From: Candidatus Kryptoniota bacterium
GTDB lineage: Bacteria; Bacteroidota; Ignavibacteria; Kryptoniales; JAKASW01
NCBI GenBank assembly: GCA_024641705.1
Contig: JAHECO010000002.1
Span: forward strand, 72,282 to 136,281
Length of the DNA: 64,000 bases
Direction of reading: 5' to 3'
The position numbers were made by a program, and so were the translations under genes. Numbering within the stretch: the first letter of the stretch is position 1; each line of letters starts with the position of its first letter. Below the pieces are notes generated by a model. That model saw only the letters and a program-made list of their open reading frames with translations, did not search any database and was not told the DNA's origin. This document shows positions 8,739 through 16,082 of the stretch, piece by piece.

Positions 8739-9803
8739 CTACTCTAATCCAAGCCTTCTGAGTGCTGCGTTCAGCACAGAATTGATCATTTCATCGTAAT
8801 TCAGACCGGCTGCTCTGGATGCCATTGGGAAACAGGAATGCTCCTCGGGATCCGGCAAAATCCCCGGTAACGGGTTGATTTCGAGGATATTGGGGTCGCC
8901 GTCAGCGTCGAGCCTTACATCAATCCTGCTCCAATCGCGGCATTTCAGGACCTCAAAAGTCTTCCGACAGATGTTCTCGATCTTCCTCCCCAGTTCATCA
9001 TCTATAGGGGCAGGACATTTGAACACCTCGATCGGAGAATTCTTGGTGTCCCATAGCCATTTCGCTTCGTAAGAATAAACCGGCAGTGCCTCCGATGGCA
9101 ATGAACTAAAATTCAACTCGACAGGCGGAAAGACTTTCAATTCATTCCCATTACCAAGCAGCGCGACGGTGAACTCCCTTCCGGGAAGGTATTCCTCCAC
9201 AAGCGCAGGCTGTTCGTAGTTAGTAAGTATTCGTTCAACTTCCTGCCTGAGGGCCTCGGGCGTCGTCACGTAAGAGGAATTGTATATCCCCTTGCTCGAA
9301 CCCTCATGCAGCGGCTTGACGAAGAGTGGATAGCGCAAAGAAGCTTCGGACGCTTCTTCGAATGAACGCGCGACAACGAACCTTGAAGTCGGAATACCGT
9401 GGTAGGACAGGATCTCTTTCGTCCTCGACTTGTCGAGACAAGTTGCAAGGGTTAACGGGTCGGATCCGGTATAGGGTAATCCAAGAAACTCCAGCATCGC
9501 AGGGATCTGAGCTTCCCTGCTGACTCCATTCATCCCTTCGGCAATGTTGAAGACGATGTCGAACCCACCTTCGCGAAGTCTTTCGTACGCGAACTCATCC
9601 GCCTCGATGAGAGTGACATTGTGGAACAGAGACAACGCACGCGCGACGGCGTTGATCGTCTCCAGAGTATCCCACTCGGCGTACATGTCCGCGACCTTCT
9701 CTTGTACCGTTACTGCGTTGAGGGGAGAAGAGTGGGAAGGAGATTGAGTGTTGTCGTCGAAGGTGCTCTCTCTTTTCTGGTTAAAGACAAGAGCAACATT
9801 CAT
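8739..9803 (-). CDS. D-Ala-D-Ala-ligase-like ATP-grasp enzyme (first copy)
   Basis: A 354-residue paralogue of the next gene. Conserved parts are FNIAEG (85-90), YTGSDPLTL (111-119), FVKPLHEGSSKGI (161-173), VEEYLPGREFTVAL (202-215), CRDWSRIDVRLD (288-299) and LEINPLPGILP (307-317). The glycine-rich ATP loop (HEGSSKG) is more canonical than in the second copy. The two share clear similarity along their length, so a duplication followed by specialisation is likely, perhaps for two successive ligations. It is the first gene of the cassette and has its own promoter at 9865-9892. A weak AGGA ribosome binding site precedes ATG 9803. Confidence 0.85.
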   Translation of the reverse strand: MNVALVFNQKRESTFDDNTQSPSHSSPLNAVTVQEKVADMYAEWDTLETINAVARALSLFHNVTLIEADEFAYERLREGGFDIVFNIAEGMNGVSREAQIPAMLEFLGLPYTGSDPLTLATCLDKSRTKEILSYHGIPTSRFVVARSFEEASEASLRYPLFVKPLHEGSSKGIYNSSYVTTPEALRQEVERILTNYEQPALVEEYLPGREFTVALLGNGNELKVFPPVELNFSSLPSEALPVYSYEAKWLWDTKNSPIEVFKCPAPIDDELGRKIENICRKTFEVLKCRDWSRIDVRLDADGDPNILEINPLPGILPDPEEHSCFPMASRAAGLNYDEMINSVLNAALRRLGLE

Positions 9804-10324
9804 ACATGATCCTGCATCATGTCCGACTTCAGGTATGTTGGCAAAGCGCCCACCATTTGCGTTAAATATAACGGTTTCTGCTTAAATGTCAAGCAAAGTG
9901 GTACAGTTTGAGGCCTTTCTCGGACGGCTATCACATCTCCCGCGAAGCCGGGTGCGACCGTCTCCGACGACGGTGACGACCGCATGCGCTCAGACCGAGA
10001 CACGACGCTCGAAGGAGCGATTGACGATGTTACGATCAGTAGTTAAGTCGGTATGAACAAGATCGATCATCACTTCAACGAAGGATCACAGATCCATTTC
10101 GAAGCGACCGATCACTCGCGATTGGGATCATTAACTTCTGTGCCACAGAAGAAGCAATCACTTTCCAGAGTTACGATTCTATGTGGTTAATGTAAGCATG
10201 GCACGCACGACTGTCGGCAGGAGTAAAGCGGATTGTATCCGATTAATCGGGGAAAGAATACGGATGACGCGGCCATCGCCTAAATATGCCTGAAGAAGCG
10301 GACAACATATGCGCGCCCGATAGA
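9804..10324. other. 521-bp intergenic region with promoter and GATC cluster
   Basis: No reading frame here looks like a protein. From left to right it holds the promoter of the ATP-grasp/kamA cassette (9865-9892), seven GATC sites within 96 bases (10034-10129), a 7-bp inverted repeat with one-base loop (10136-10150) and a perfect 12-bp palindrome (10239-10250). The PAP2 gene on the minus strand ends at 10325, so the right-hand part is its 3' flank. Confidence 0.6.
9865..9892 (-). promoter_or_regulatory. Sigma-70 promoter of the ATP-grasp/GNAT/kamA cassette
   Basis: On the minus strand TTGACA (9887-9892) is followed after 16 bases by TATATT (9865-9870). This is a perfect -35 and a five-of-six -10. 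The predicted transcript starts near 9858, about 55 bases before the first ATP-grasp start codon. Confidence 0.7.
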
Positions 10325-11215
10325 TCAGAATTCGAACGAGAGTTCTGCGCCCAGCGAATGATTGACGATGCCGAGCTGCACTTTGGCATATTTCCTGTTG
10401 AACGGCAGGTTTTCCACGATCTTTGTGCTTCCTATGCCGATAATAGCGCCGACGAAGACGTCGCTCGGCCAGTGCGCGCTTTCCATCACCCTTGAGATTC
10501 CGACAAGTGTTGCGGTGCCGTACGCGGCATAAGAGACCCACTTCTCCGGGTAGGAATCGGCAATCGAAGCCGCCGCGGCAAAAATTGTCGCCGTGTGTCC
10601 TGAAGGAAACGCATCGTAGCTCGCGATACTCTTGCTGCCGTTGTCTCTGTGTTCGAAATATGAAAGCGGACCGCTCCACCTTCCCCCCTCTTTTGTCATC
10701 ATACTGGGACGCTCCCTGCCGAAGGTGTTCTTCAGTATCTGAGTTGCGATTCCACTGAACAGGAAAGTCTCCATACCCAGATTCGCAGTTCGCAGCGAGC
10801 TCTGATCCCCCGTGATAAAATGATAAGCGTAAAAACCGCTGAAGAGCGCTATAGAAAATGTGCCGAGCCCCATCGTGCTCACCACAGGACTCACTGTAGA
10901 CAGCACGGAGCTCCGCATCCTAACACCGTGAAGATACTCGTATACTTCGTCATCCGATTCAAATAAACTGTATGCAATAGCGAGCCCGCCCCCTACCATT
11001 TCTGCAGGGGTAAGAAGCGGTTTCTTGATTGGCAGGACCGCAACCGATCGCTCGTTGGCTTGAGCGGTTCTATCGGCATGAAATTTCGGAGAAGCGTCCT
11101 TGCTTTGATCAAGAGAAGCAGCAGGCTGCTTGTTGATGACAGAAGCCGCGGGGGCCTTCTGATCACTTCGATGGTTCGGCAGAAGGAACAGCCAGCAGCA
11201 GAGCAGCAGAGTCAA
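10325..11215 (-). CDS. PAP2 family phosphatase
   Basis: A 296-residue membrane phosphatase of the type-2 phosphatidic acid phosphatase superfamily (lipid or undecaprenyl-pyrophosphate phosphatases). All three catalytic motifs are intact: K162-x6-R169-P170, PSGH (204-207) and S241-R242-x5-H248-x3-D252. An N-terminal hydrophobic stretch and a low-complexity linker precede the domain, and the C-terminus ends in an amphipathic strand finishing with Phe. The start given is TTG 11215; no in-frame ATG or convincing ribosome binding site is seen nearby, so it could begin further in. The gene stands alone. Its lipid substrate is not predictable. Confidence 0.82.
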   Translation of the reverse strand: MTLLLCCWLFLLPNHRSDQKAPAASVINKQPAASLDQSKDASPKFHADRTAQANERSVAVLPIKKPLLTPAEMVGGGLAIAYSLFESDDEVYEYLHGVRMRSSVLSTVSPVVSTMGLGTFSIALFSGFYAYHFITGDQSSLRTANLGMETFLFSGIATQILKNTFGRERPSMMTKEGGRWSGPLSYFEHRDNGSKSIASYDAFPSGHTATIFAAAASIADSYPEKWVSYAAYGTATLVGISRVMESAHWPSDVFVGAIIGIGSTKIVENLPFNRKYAKVQLGIVNHSLGAELSFEF

Positions 11216-11346
11216 GCAATCATCACAGGTTCGTGGCGTCTCGTTTGGTTAATGATGCTCAGTTCGATATCTTGCTCAACATGCCCGCCGCTGAATTTGT
11301 TCCCGAAACGAAGCTGTAGCCCGGCTCCGCGCCACAAGACGCCGCA

Positions 11347-12423
11347 TTAAGCGGCGGGATTCCCTTCCGTCGAATCCTGTTTGATTTCCGCCCTCGCCTT
11401 CGGCAGTGACCCGGGATACTTCTCCTGGAGAAAACGGATCATCTTCTCCCTGACTTCACATCTGAGATCCCAGGCAGTGCCCGAATCCGGTGCACTCATG
11501 AGTGCTCTCAACTCCACGGTATGCTCGGTAGCATTGGTGACCTGAAGTCCCCATGCCTTGCCGTCCCAGAGTTTGGAAGATTGAAGAATGTTATGCAATT
11601 GCAGCCTGATTTCTTCCACCGGCAGCGTATAATCGGTGTAAATAAACACGGTCCCCAGGAGGTCGGCAGATCTCCTGGTCCAGTTTTGGAAAGGTTTCTC
11701 GATGAAATATGAGAGCGGTACAACAAGCCTTCGCAGGTCCCATATCCGGACCACAACGTACGTAGTACCGATCTCTTCGATCCAGCCCCATTCCCCTTCC
11801 ACGATTACGACATCATCCAGCCTTATCGGCTCGGTCAAAGCCATCTGCAGGCCGGCGATGAGATTTGAAAGCGTCGGCCGGGCGGCCATGCCGATCACCA
11901 GGCCCGCAATCCCCGCCGAAGCAAAGAGCCCGGCGCCTATGCTCCTGATTGCGGGAAAAGTCATCAACATCACGGAGATCGAGACTATCGCTATGACAAC
12001 GACGATAATTCTTCGCAGGACATGGACCTGCGTCAACACCCGCCTCGCGGCCAGGTTGTCCCTGACATTGACATTGTATTTCTCCGCCATCATATCGGAC
12101 AGGACTTCTGTCAGTGCGATCGAAAGCCATGCTACGCTCGCTATGATGAGGAGGCCTATGAGGTGATTAACCGTGTCATGTATTTCAGGCTGAAGATGCA
12201 GAAGCGGCATGACGACTACAACACCGACAAGCGGCAGAAGAAGCGCGGCGGGCCTGCGCGAATGCTGTAAGAACGAATTGTCCAGCTTGCTTGGCGTTCT
12301 CTTCGCGATTCTCGATAAGACGCCGAACAAAATCTTATGTAACAGGAGACCGGCGACGATAGCAACCGCGAGTATACCCAGAGCCCGCAGCCAGCCCTCC
12401 CACAGAATAGTCATATCAGCCAA
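11347..12423 (-). CDS. MscS family mechanosensitive channel
   Basis: A 358-residue inner-membrane protein. Four hydrophobic helices occupy the first 200 residues, and the pore-lining helix region SAGIAGLVIGMAARPTLSN leads into the MscS beta domain with PIRLDDVVIVEGEWGWIEEI. The family opens under membrane tension to release solutes during hypo-osmotic shock. The TTG start at 12423 is supported by AGGAGG 9 bases upstream, whereas the internal ATG at 12414 is too far from it. The charged C-terminal tail is short. The gene is flanked by spacers of 131 and 156 bases, so it is probably transcribed alone. Confidence 0.87.
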   Translation of the reverse strand: MADMTILWEGWLRALGILAVAIVAGLLLHKILFGVLSRIAKRTPSKLDNSFLQHSRRPAALLLPLVGVVVVMPLLHLQPEIHDTVNHLIGLLIIASVAWLSIALTEVLSDMMAEKYNVNVRDNLAARRVLTQVHVLRRIIVVVIAIVSISVMLMTFPAIRSIGAGLFASAGIAGLVIGMAARPTLSNLIAGLQMALTEPIRLDDVVIVEGEWGWIEEIGTTYVVVRIWDLRRLVVPLSYFIEKPFQNWTRRSADLLGTVFIYTDYTLPVEEIRLQLHNILQSSKLWDGKAWGLQVTNATEHTVELRALMSAPDSGTAWDLRCEVREKMIRFLQEKYPGSLPKARAEIKQDSTEGNPAA

Positions 12424-12579
12424 TCAGATTTCCCTCCTTTCCTGGTTGTCGTGAGACATTGACATATTCATCTTACCAAAGAAAGGCTTTCGGCGCAACA
12501 GATGCGAGCAGACTTTTTGATTTACCGGATGGGTTGAATCGCGAAGGACAGGAGCGCACGCGGCGCGGGAGGATTAGAC

Positions 12580-13800
12580 TTAAAGAAGCTTCAGAATCTG
12601 ATCGAGAATTCTTCCGGCAACTTCATACTTAGGCAGGAGAGGTAGTTCCGTCTTCTCGTCCTCTTTTCCCAAAATTATTGTAACTCTATTTGTCTCGGTC
12701 CCGAAACCCGCCCCCTCTTCTCTGGGGTTGTTCACGACTATCGCGTCAAGTGACTTCGAAAGAAGTTTCTCCCTGGCATTCCGGATCGCGTCGTCCGTTT
12801 CGAGCGCAAACCCGACAAAAACCCGCTTGCCTTTCTTTGACGCCATCGATTTCAGGACATCGACATTCTCGACCAGCTCGAGCTTCGAGCTCCCGTCGGC
12901 GAACTCTGATTTCTTGATCTTACGGTCCGGCGGGTTGGCGACTTTGTAATCCGCAATTGCGGCGGTCATGACGAGCGCATCACACCATTCGATATTCTTC
13001 CCGACGGCGCTCAGCATTTCATCGGCAGTCCTCACGTTTTCCCTGGCGACATTTCTTGGGGTCTCCAGCGATACGGGGCCCGTGATAAGCCTGACCTCCG
13101 CCCCGCGATTTGCCGCGGCAGCCGCCACTGCGAATCCCATCCTGCCTGAACTCCGGTTCGAGATGAACCTCACGGCGTCGATCGGTTCCTGCGTCGGGCC
13201 TGCGGTGATGAGTATTTTCTTCCCCTCCAAATCCCTGTGGTGACCCTCGAAGAAGGCCTCCATCCTTCCGACAATCCTGTCGACCTCCGCAAGCCTACCG
13301 GGACCGGAAAGTCCGCTCGCCAGCTCTCCCTCTTCGGGCTCGATAACGATTACTCCGCGCTCCTTTAATTTCGATATGTTCGACGTTGTTGCCGGATGGA
13401 CATACATGTCGGTGTCCATAGCGGGTGCAATGACCAGCGGTGCGCGAAGGGCCAGCGCGATCGAAGTGAGGAAGTTGTCCGCAATCCCCTGTACAAGCTT
13501 TGCTATCGTCGTGGCGGTGACGGGAGCTATCAGCATCGCGTCGGCCCAGATTCCAAGCTCGATATGCCAGGTCCCGACCGAAGTGGGACGGTTCGGGTCG
13601 GGAAACATGTCCATATAAACCTGATTGTGGGATAGGGAGGAAAATGTAAGCGGTGCAATGAAGTTCGAGGCGGATGGAGTCATCACGACTCTTACATCGG
13701 CACCCTTCCTCTGAAGTTCGCGCAGGAGGAAGGCGCTCTTATAGGCTGCGATGCTTCCGCATACGCCGAGAATTATTTTCTTGCCGGAAATGGATGACAT
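12580..13800 (-). CDS. coaBC: Bifunctional phosphopantothenoylcysteine decarboxylase / phosphopantothenate-cysteine ligase
   Basis: A 406-residue two-domain enzyme of coenzyme A synthesis. The N-terminal flavin decarboxylase (CoaC) shows the first strand IILGVCGSIAAYKSA, the active-site histidine H79 in GTWHIEL, and APAMDTDMY (125-133). The C-terminal ligase (CoaB) shows ITAGPTQEPID, FISNRSSGRMG and KIKKSE. The flap motif that is ACGD in E. coli reads ASGLSG here, with Ser162 in place of the catalytic cysteine; I recall this variant from Bacteroidetes proteins. It is the last gene of the yicC-gmk-rpoZ-coaBC run. Confidence 0.95.
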   Translation of the reverse strand: MSSISGKKIILGVCGSIAAYKSAFLLRELQRKGADVRVVMTPSASNFIAPLTFSSLSHNQVYMDMFPDPNRPTSVGTWHIELGIWADAMLIAPVTATTIAKLVQGIADNFLTSIALALRAPLVIAPAMDTDMYVHPATTSNISKLKERGVIVIEPEEGELASGLSGPGRLAEVDRIVGRMEAFFEGHHRDLEGKKILITAGPTQEPIDAVRFISNRSSGRMGFAVAAAAANRGAEVRLITGPVSLETPRNVARENVRTADEMLSAVGKNIEWCDALVMTAAIADYKVANPPDRKIKKSEFADGSSKLELVENVDVLKSMASKKGKRVFVGFALETDDAIRNAREKLLSKSLDAIVVNNPREEGAGFGTETNRVTIILGKEDEKTELPLLPKYEVAGRILDQILKLL

Positions 13801-13863
13801 GCCGCCGGCCCCGCTTCACATTACGCTTATGAGGGTGCCAGCACGCATGTTCTGAAAGATTCC

Positions 13864-14160
13864 TTAGAGGGAGGATTTATAGCGGTAGATGATCTTGCCG
13901 TCCAGTAACTCGTTGAGCGCCTGTTCAGTAGGCTTCTGCAGCTTGTCGAATTCCTTGCTCAATTCAACTTGTTCCGGGTTCACTTTCTCGTCTTCTTCAA
14001 GGGATTCCTGGATCTGCTTGATCCCTTCAAGGCGCTGGCTGAATTCGATTTTTCTCTCGTCGCCGATCTGTCTCGCCCTGCGAGAGGCGACGACAATTGC
14101 TTCGTACGCGTTCCCGGTCACTATATCAAGTTGTCGTATGTCAATAGGTTTCAGTCCCAC
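13864..14160 (-). CDS. rpoZ: RNA polymerase omega subunit
   Basis: A 98-residue protein. MGLKPIDIRQLD is followed by GNAYEAIVVASRRARQI, the conserved omega/RPB6 helix, and by a C-terminal IIYRYKSSL. It is longer in the middle than E. coli omega, with an acidic coiled insertion (residues 47-75) typical of FCB-group omegas. It overlaps the end of gmk by 20 bases, the same gmk-rpoZ pairing seen widely in bacteria. It promotes assembly of beta-prime into RNA polymerase; rpoA, rpoB and rpoC are also in this window. Confidence 0.88.
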   Translation of the reverse strand: MGLKPIDIRQLDIVTGNAYEAIVVASRRARQIGDERKIEFSQRLEGIKQIQESLEEDEKVNPEQVELSKEFDKLQKPTEQALNELLDGKIIYRYKSSL

Positions 14161-14731
14161 TCGAAAACTCCTTACGTTTCTTGTTTATGATGTCAAAAAC
14201 CTCACCAACTGCGCGTTTTAGCTCATCATTGATAATAATATAGTCATATTCCCGACCTATCTCAAGCTCCATTTCGGCCCTTGCCATCCGCCGTTCGACC
14301 TGCTCCCTGGTCTCGCTCCCTCTTCCTTCCAGTCTCTGTTTAAGCGTCTGGATCGAAGGCGGTTTCACGAAGATCAGAACGGCTTCGGGGAACTTTGCCT
14401 TAATCGATAATCCTCCTTTGACATCCACATCGAAGATGATGTCCTGCCCTTTCGAAAGCGCTTTCTCGATCTCGCTCCGCAGAGTCCCGTAGTAATTGGA
14501 ATATATGTTCTCGAATTCGACAAGCTTGCCGTCGGCAATCTTCTTTTCGAACTCCCCTTTCGTAAGGAAGTAATAGTCTTTCCCGTCCACTTCACCCGCC
14601 CGCTTTTCGCGGGTCGTCGCTGAGACCGAGAACCCGAAAGTCGGGTACTGTTTCAGGACTTCTTTCACGATCGTCGTTTTCCCCCCGCCGCTCGGAGCCG
14701 ATATCACGAGCAGCATGCCGCGGTGCTTCAT
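14141..14731 (-). CDS. gmk: Guanylate kinase
   Basis: A 196-residue kinase converting GMP to GDP with ATP. The P-loop is APSGGGKTT (12-20). SATTREKRAGEVDGKDY is the GMP-binding segment, ENIYSNYYGT follows, and IFVKPPSI and RMARAEMELE belong to the core and lid. Full length for the family. The ATG at 14731 overlaps the yicC stop (ATGA), and its 3' end overlaps rpoZ, so the three genes are translationally coupled. Confidence 0.95.
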   Translation of the reverse strand: MKHRGMLLVISAPSGGGKTTIVKEVLKQYPTFGFSVSATTREKRAGEVDGKDYYFLTKGEFEKKIADGKLVEFENIYSNYYGTLRSEIEKALSKGQDIIFDVDVKGGLSIKAKFPEAVLIFVKPPSIQTLKQRLEGRGSETREQVERRMARAEMELEIGREYDYIIINDELKRAVGEVFDIINKKRKEFSSGTETY

Positions 14732-15603
14732 TCCAGGTTCTGTACCTGTTCTCTTATCTTTTCGAGTTCTTCCTTTATCTCCACAACGAGATGAGACATA
14801 TCCGCGTCGAAGGCTTTGGATCCCATCGTGTTTGCTTCCCTGTTCATTTCCTGGAGAAGGAAGTTCAGCCTTCTTCCATTTGATTCTTCCCCATCCAGAA
14901 GTTCCGTGAAAAACCGGTTATGAGTTCTGAACCTCACCACTTCTTCCGTGATATCCAGTTTGTCGGCAAGGAGGACAATTTCCATCTCGATGCGTGCGGG
15001 ATCGACTTCTTTCCCGTCAAGCACGCCGGCGACCTTTTGTCTAAGCCTCGACTTTTCCTCCTCTGTCCGCGATCGTGACAGTCCTTCGAGCTGCTCCAAA
15101 TCGGATTCCAGCTTCGCGATTCTTTTGAGAAGGTCAGCTCTCAGAGACCCCCCTTCGGTTGACCTTGCTTCATGAAGTTGAGCCAGTGCCAGGTCGAGGG
15201 CGGACTTTACCGACTCCCACTCCTCGCCGTCGGCGGTTTCGGGTGCCGCCGCCTTGAATAGGTCCCTGAAGGAAAGTACATGCTCCAACTTAAGAGGCGT
15301 CGATATGCCTGCGGACTTCTTGAGCGACTTAAGGAGTCTGACAACCTGTTTTACCGATTCCGCATCTACGAACACCTCGCCATTGTGCTGACCGGTACTC
15401 GTAGAAACCATTATCGACAGTTTACCCCTTCCAACCCTCTGCCGGACAGTCTCGCGTATTTCCATCTCTCGCGTGGAGAGCGCCTGCGGAAGCTTAACGT
15501 TTATCTCGAGATACCGGCTGTTCACGCTCCTTATCTCGACCGAAGCCGTACAATCGCCCACTCTGGCTTCCCCTTTGCCGAAACCGGTCATACTTTGAAT
15601 CAT
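14728..15603 (-). CDS. yicC: YicC/YloC family endoribonuclease
   Basis: A 291-residue protein. The N-terminal YicC domain begins MIQSMTGFGKGE and continues SVEIRSVNSRYLEI. The C-terminal DUF1732 domain contains EIVLLADKLDITEEVVR, NFLLQEMNREANTMGSKA and a final coiled segment EEIKEELEKIREQVQN, all diagnostic. Members of this family act on RNA; the physiological substrate in this organism is unknown. The gene precedes gmk by a 4-base overlap, a very common arrangement. A probable promoter is at 15644-15670. Confidence 0.93.
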   Translation of the reverse strand: MIQSMTGFGKGEARVGDCTASVEIRSVNSRYLEINVKLPQALSTREMEIRETVRQRVGRGKLSIMVSTSTGQHNGEVFVDAESVKQVVRLLKSLKKSAGISTPLKLEHVLSFRDLFKAAAPETADGEEWESVKSALDLALAQLHEARSTEGGSLRADLLKRIAKLESDLEQLEGLSRSRTEEEKSRLRQKVAGVLDGKEVDPARIEMEIVLLADKLDITEEVVRFRTHNRFFTELLDGEESNGRRLNFLLQEMNREANTMGSKAFDADMSHLVVEIKEELEKIREQVQNLE

Positions 15604-15643
15604 GGCTCGAGATTTCCTGCGGGATGGTTATTGAAATTTGGAA

Positions 15644-15670
15644 ATTATAATCCGCCTCGGCGATCTTCAA
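15644..15670 (-). promoter_or_regulatory. Possible promoter of yicC-gmk-rpoZ-coaBC
   Basis: A perfect TATAAT on the minus strand (15644-15649) has TTGAAG (15665-15670) 15 bases upstream. The spacing is short, so it may be weak or may need an activator. It lies about 41 bases before the yicC start codon. Confidence 0.45.
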
Positions 15671-15717
15671 TACTGATCACCGGCGGATCGACAACTACCA
15701 GTGTCACGGGGAGCGTC

Positions 15718-15918
15718 TTATCGCGACCTGCCCCTTGACTTCACCGGCATTTTGAACCGTTTGTCGACCATTCCTTTCTTGCCGTGGCTGCCAAATCTGT
15801 CGACCCACTTCTTCACGGTCTTCACATTGACACCGGTTCTCTCTGCTGTTCTTCTCAAGCTCTTCAATTTCTTGTACGTCTCGACAATCTTCATTCTTTT
15901 CTGCACATCACTCATCAT
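15718..15918 (-). CDS. Small helix-turn-helix protein
   Basis: A 66-residue basic protein. SLRRTAERTGVNVKTVKKWV (residues 20-39) is a clear helix-turn-helix of the homeodomain-like type, followed by a glycine-rich turn and a basic tail (GMVDKRFKMPVKSRGRSR) resembling the end of the N-terminal DNA-binding module of IS481/IS630-type transposases. No transposase catalytic domain follows within the next 114 bases. It is therefore a stand-alone DNA-binding protein or a domesticated transposase fragment. Expression signals are excellent: GAGGAG 8 bases before the ATG, and a consensus promoter containing a possible operator. It lies upstream of yicC in the same direction and might regulate itself or that operon. 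Confidence 0.72.
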   Translation of the reverse strand: MMSDVQKRMKIVETYKKLKSLRRTAERTGVNVKTVKKWVDRFGSHGKKGMVDKRFKMPVKSRGRSR

Positions 15919-15938
15919 GGTACAATCTCCTCTCTTAC

Positions 15939-15973
15939 ATGACTATTATAAGTCATCGGATTGTCTTTGTCAA
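15939..15973 (-). promoter_or_regulatory. Consensus sigma-70 promoter with -10 box inside an inverted repeat
   Basis: On the minus strand TTGACA (15968-15973), a 17-base spacer and TATAAT (15945-15950) form an exact consensus promoter for the helix-turn-helix gene. The -10 hexamer is flanked on both sides by ATGACT and AGTCAT, making an 18-bp inverted repeat (15939-15956). A repressor dimer bound there would block RNA polymerase, so this is a good autoregulatory operator candidate. The predicted start of transcription is about 20 bases before the start codon. Confidence 0.75.
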
Positions 15974-16082
15974 TCACCGATTGCCGAACCCGGCAACACG
16001 CGGACCGAAAGACCGGCGAACAACCGCCGGTTATTACATCCATGGTTGTGCAACGCATTCCCCAGTCGTGAGCCCGATGTCG

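Noticed and set aside
7627-9803. Calling the two ATP-grasp genes ddl (cell-wall D-Ala-D-Ala ligase)
   Set aside because: The N-terminal catalytic Glu motif is not visible, there are two copies, and the neighbours are kamA and an acetyltransferase rather than mur genes.
9800-10003. A short minus-strand frame upstream of the first ATP-grasp gene
   Set aside because: It covers the cassette promoter and has no recognisable protein features or ribosome binding site.
15718-15918. A complete insertion sequence
   Set aside because: Only the DNA-binding module is present. No DDE catalytic domain or terminal inverted repeats are seen in the flanks.
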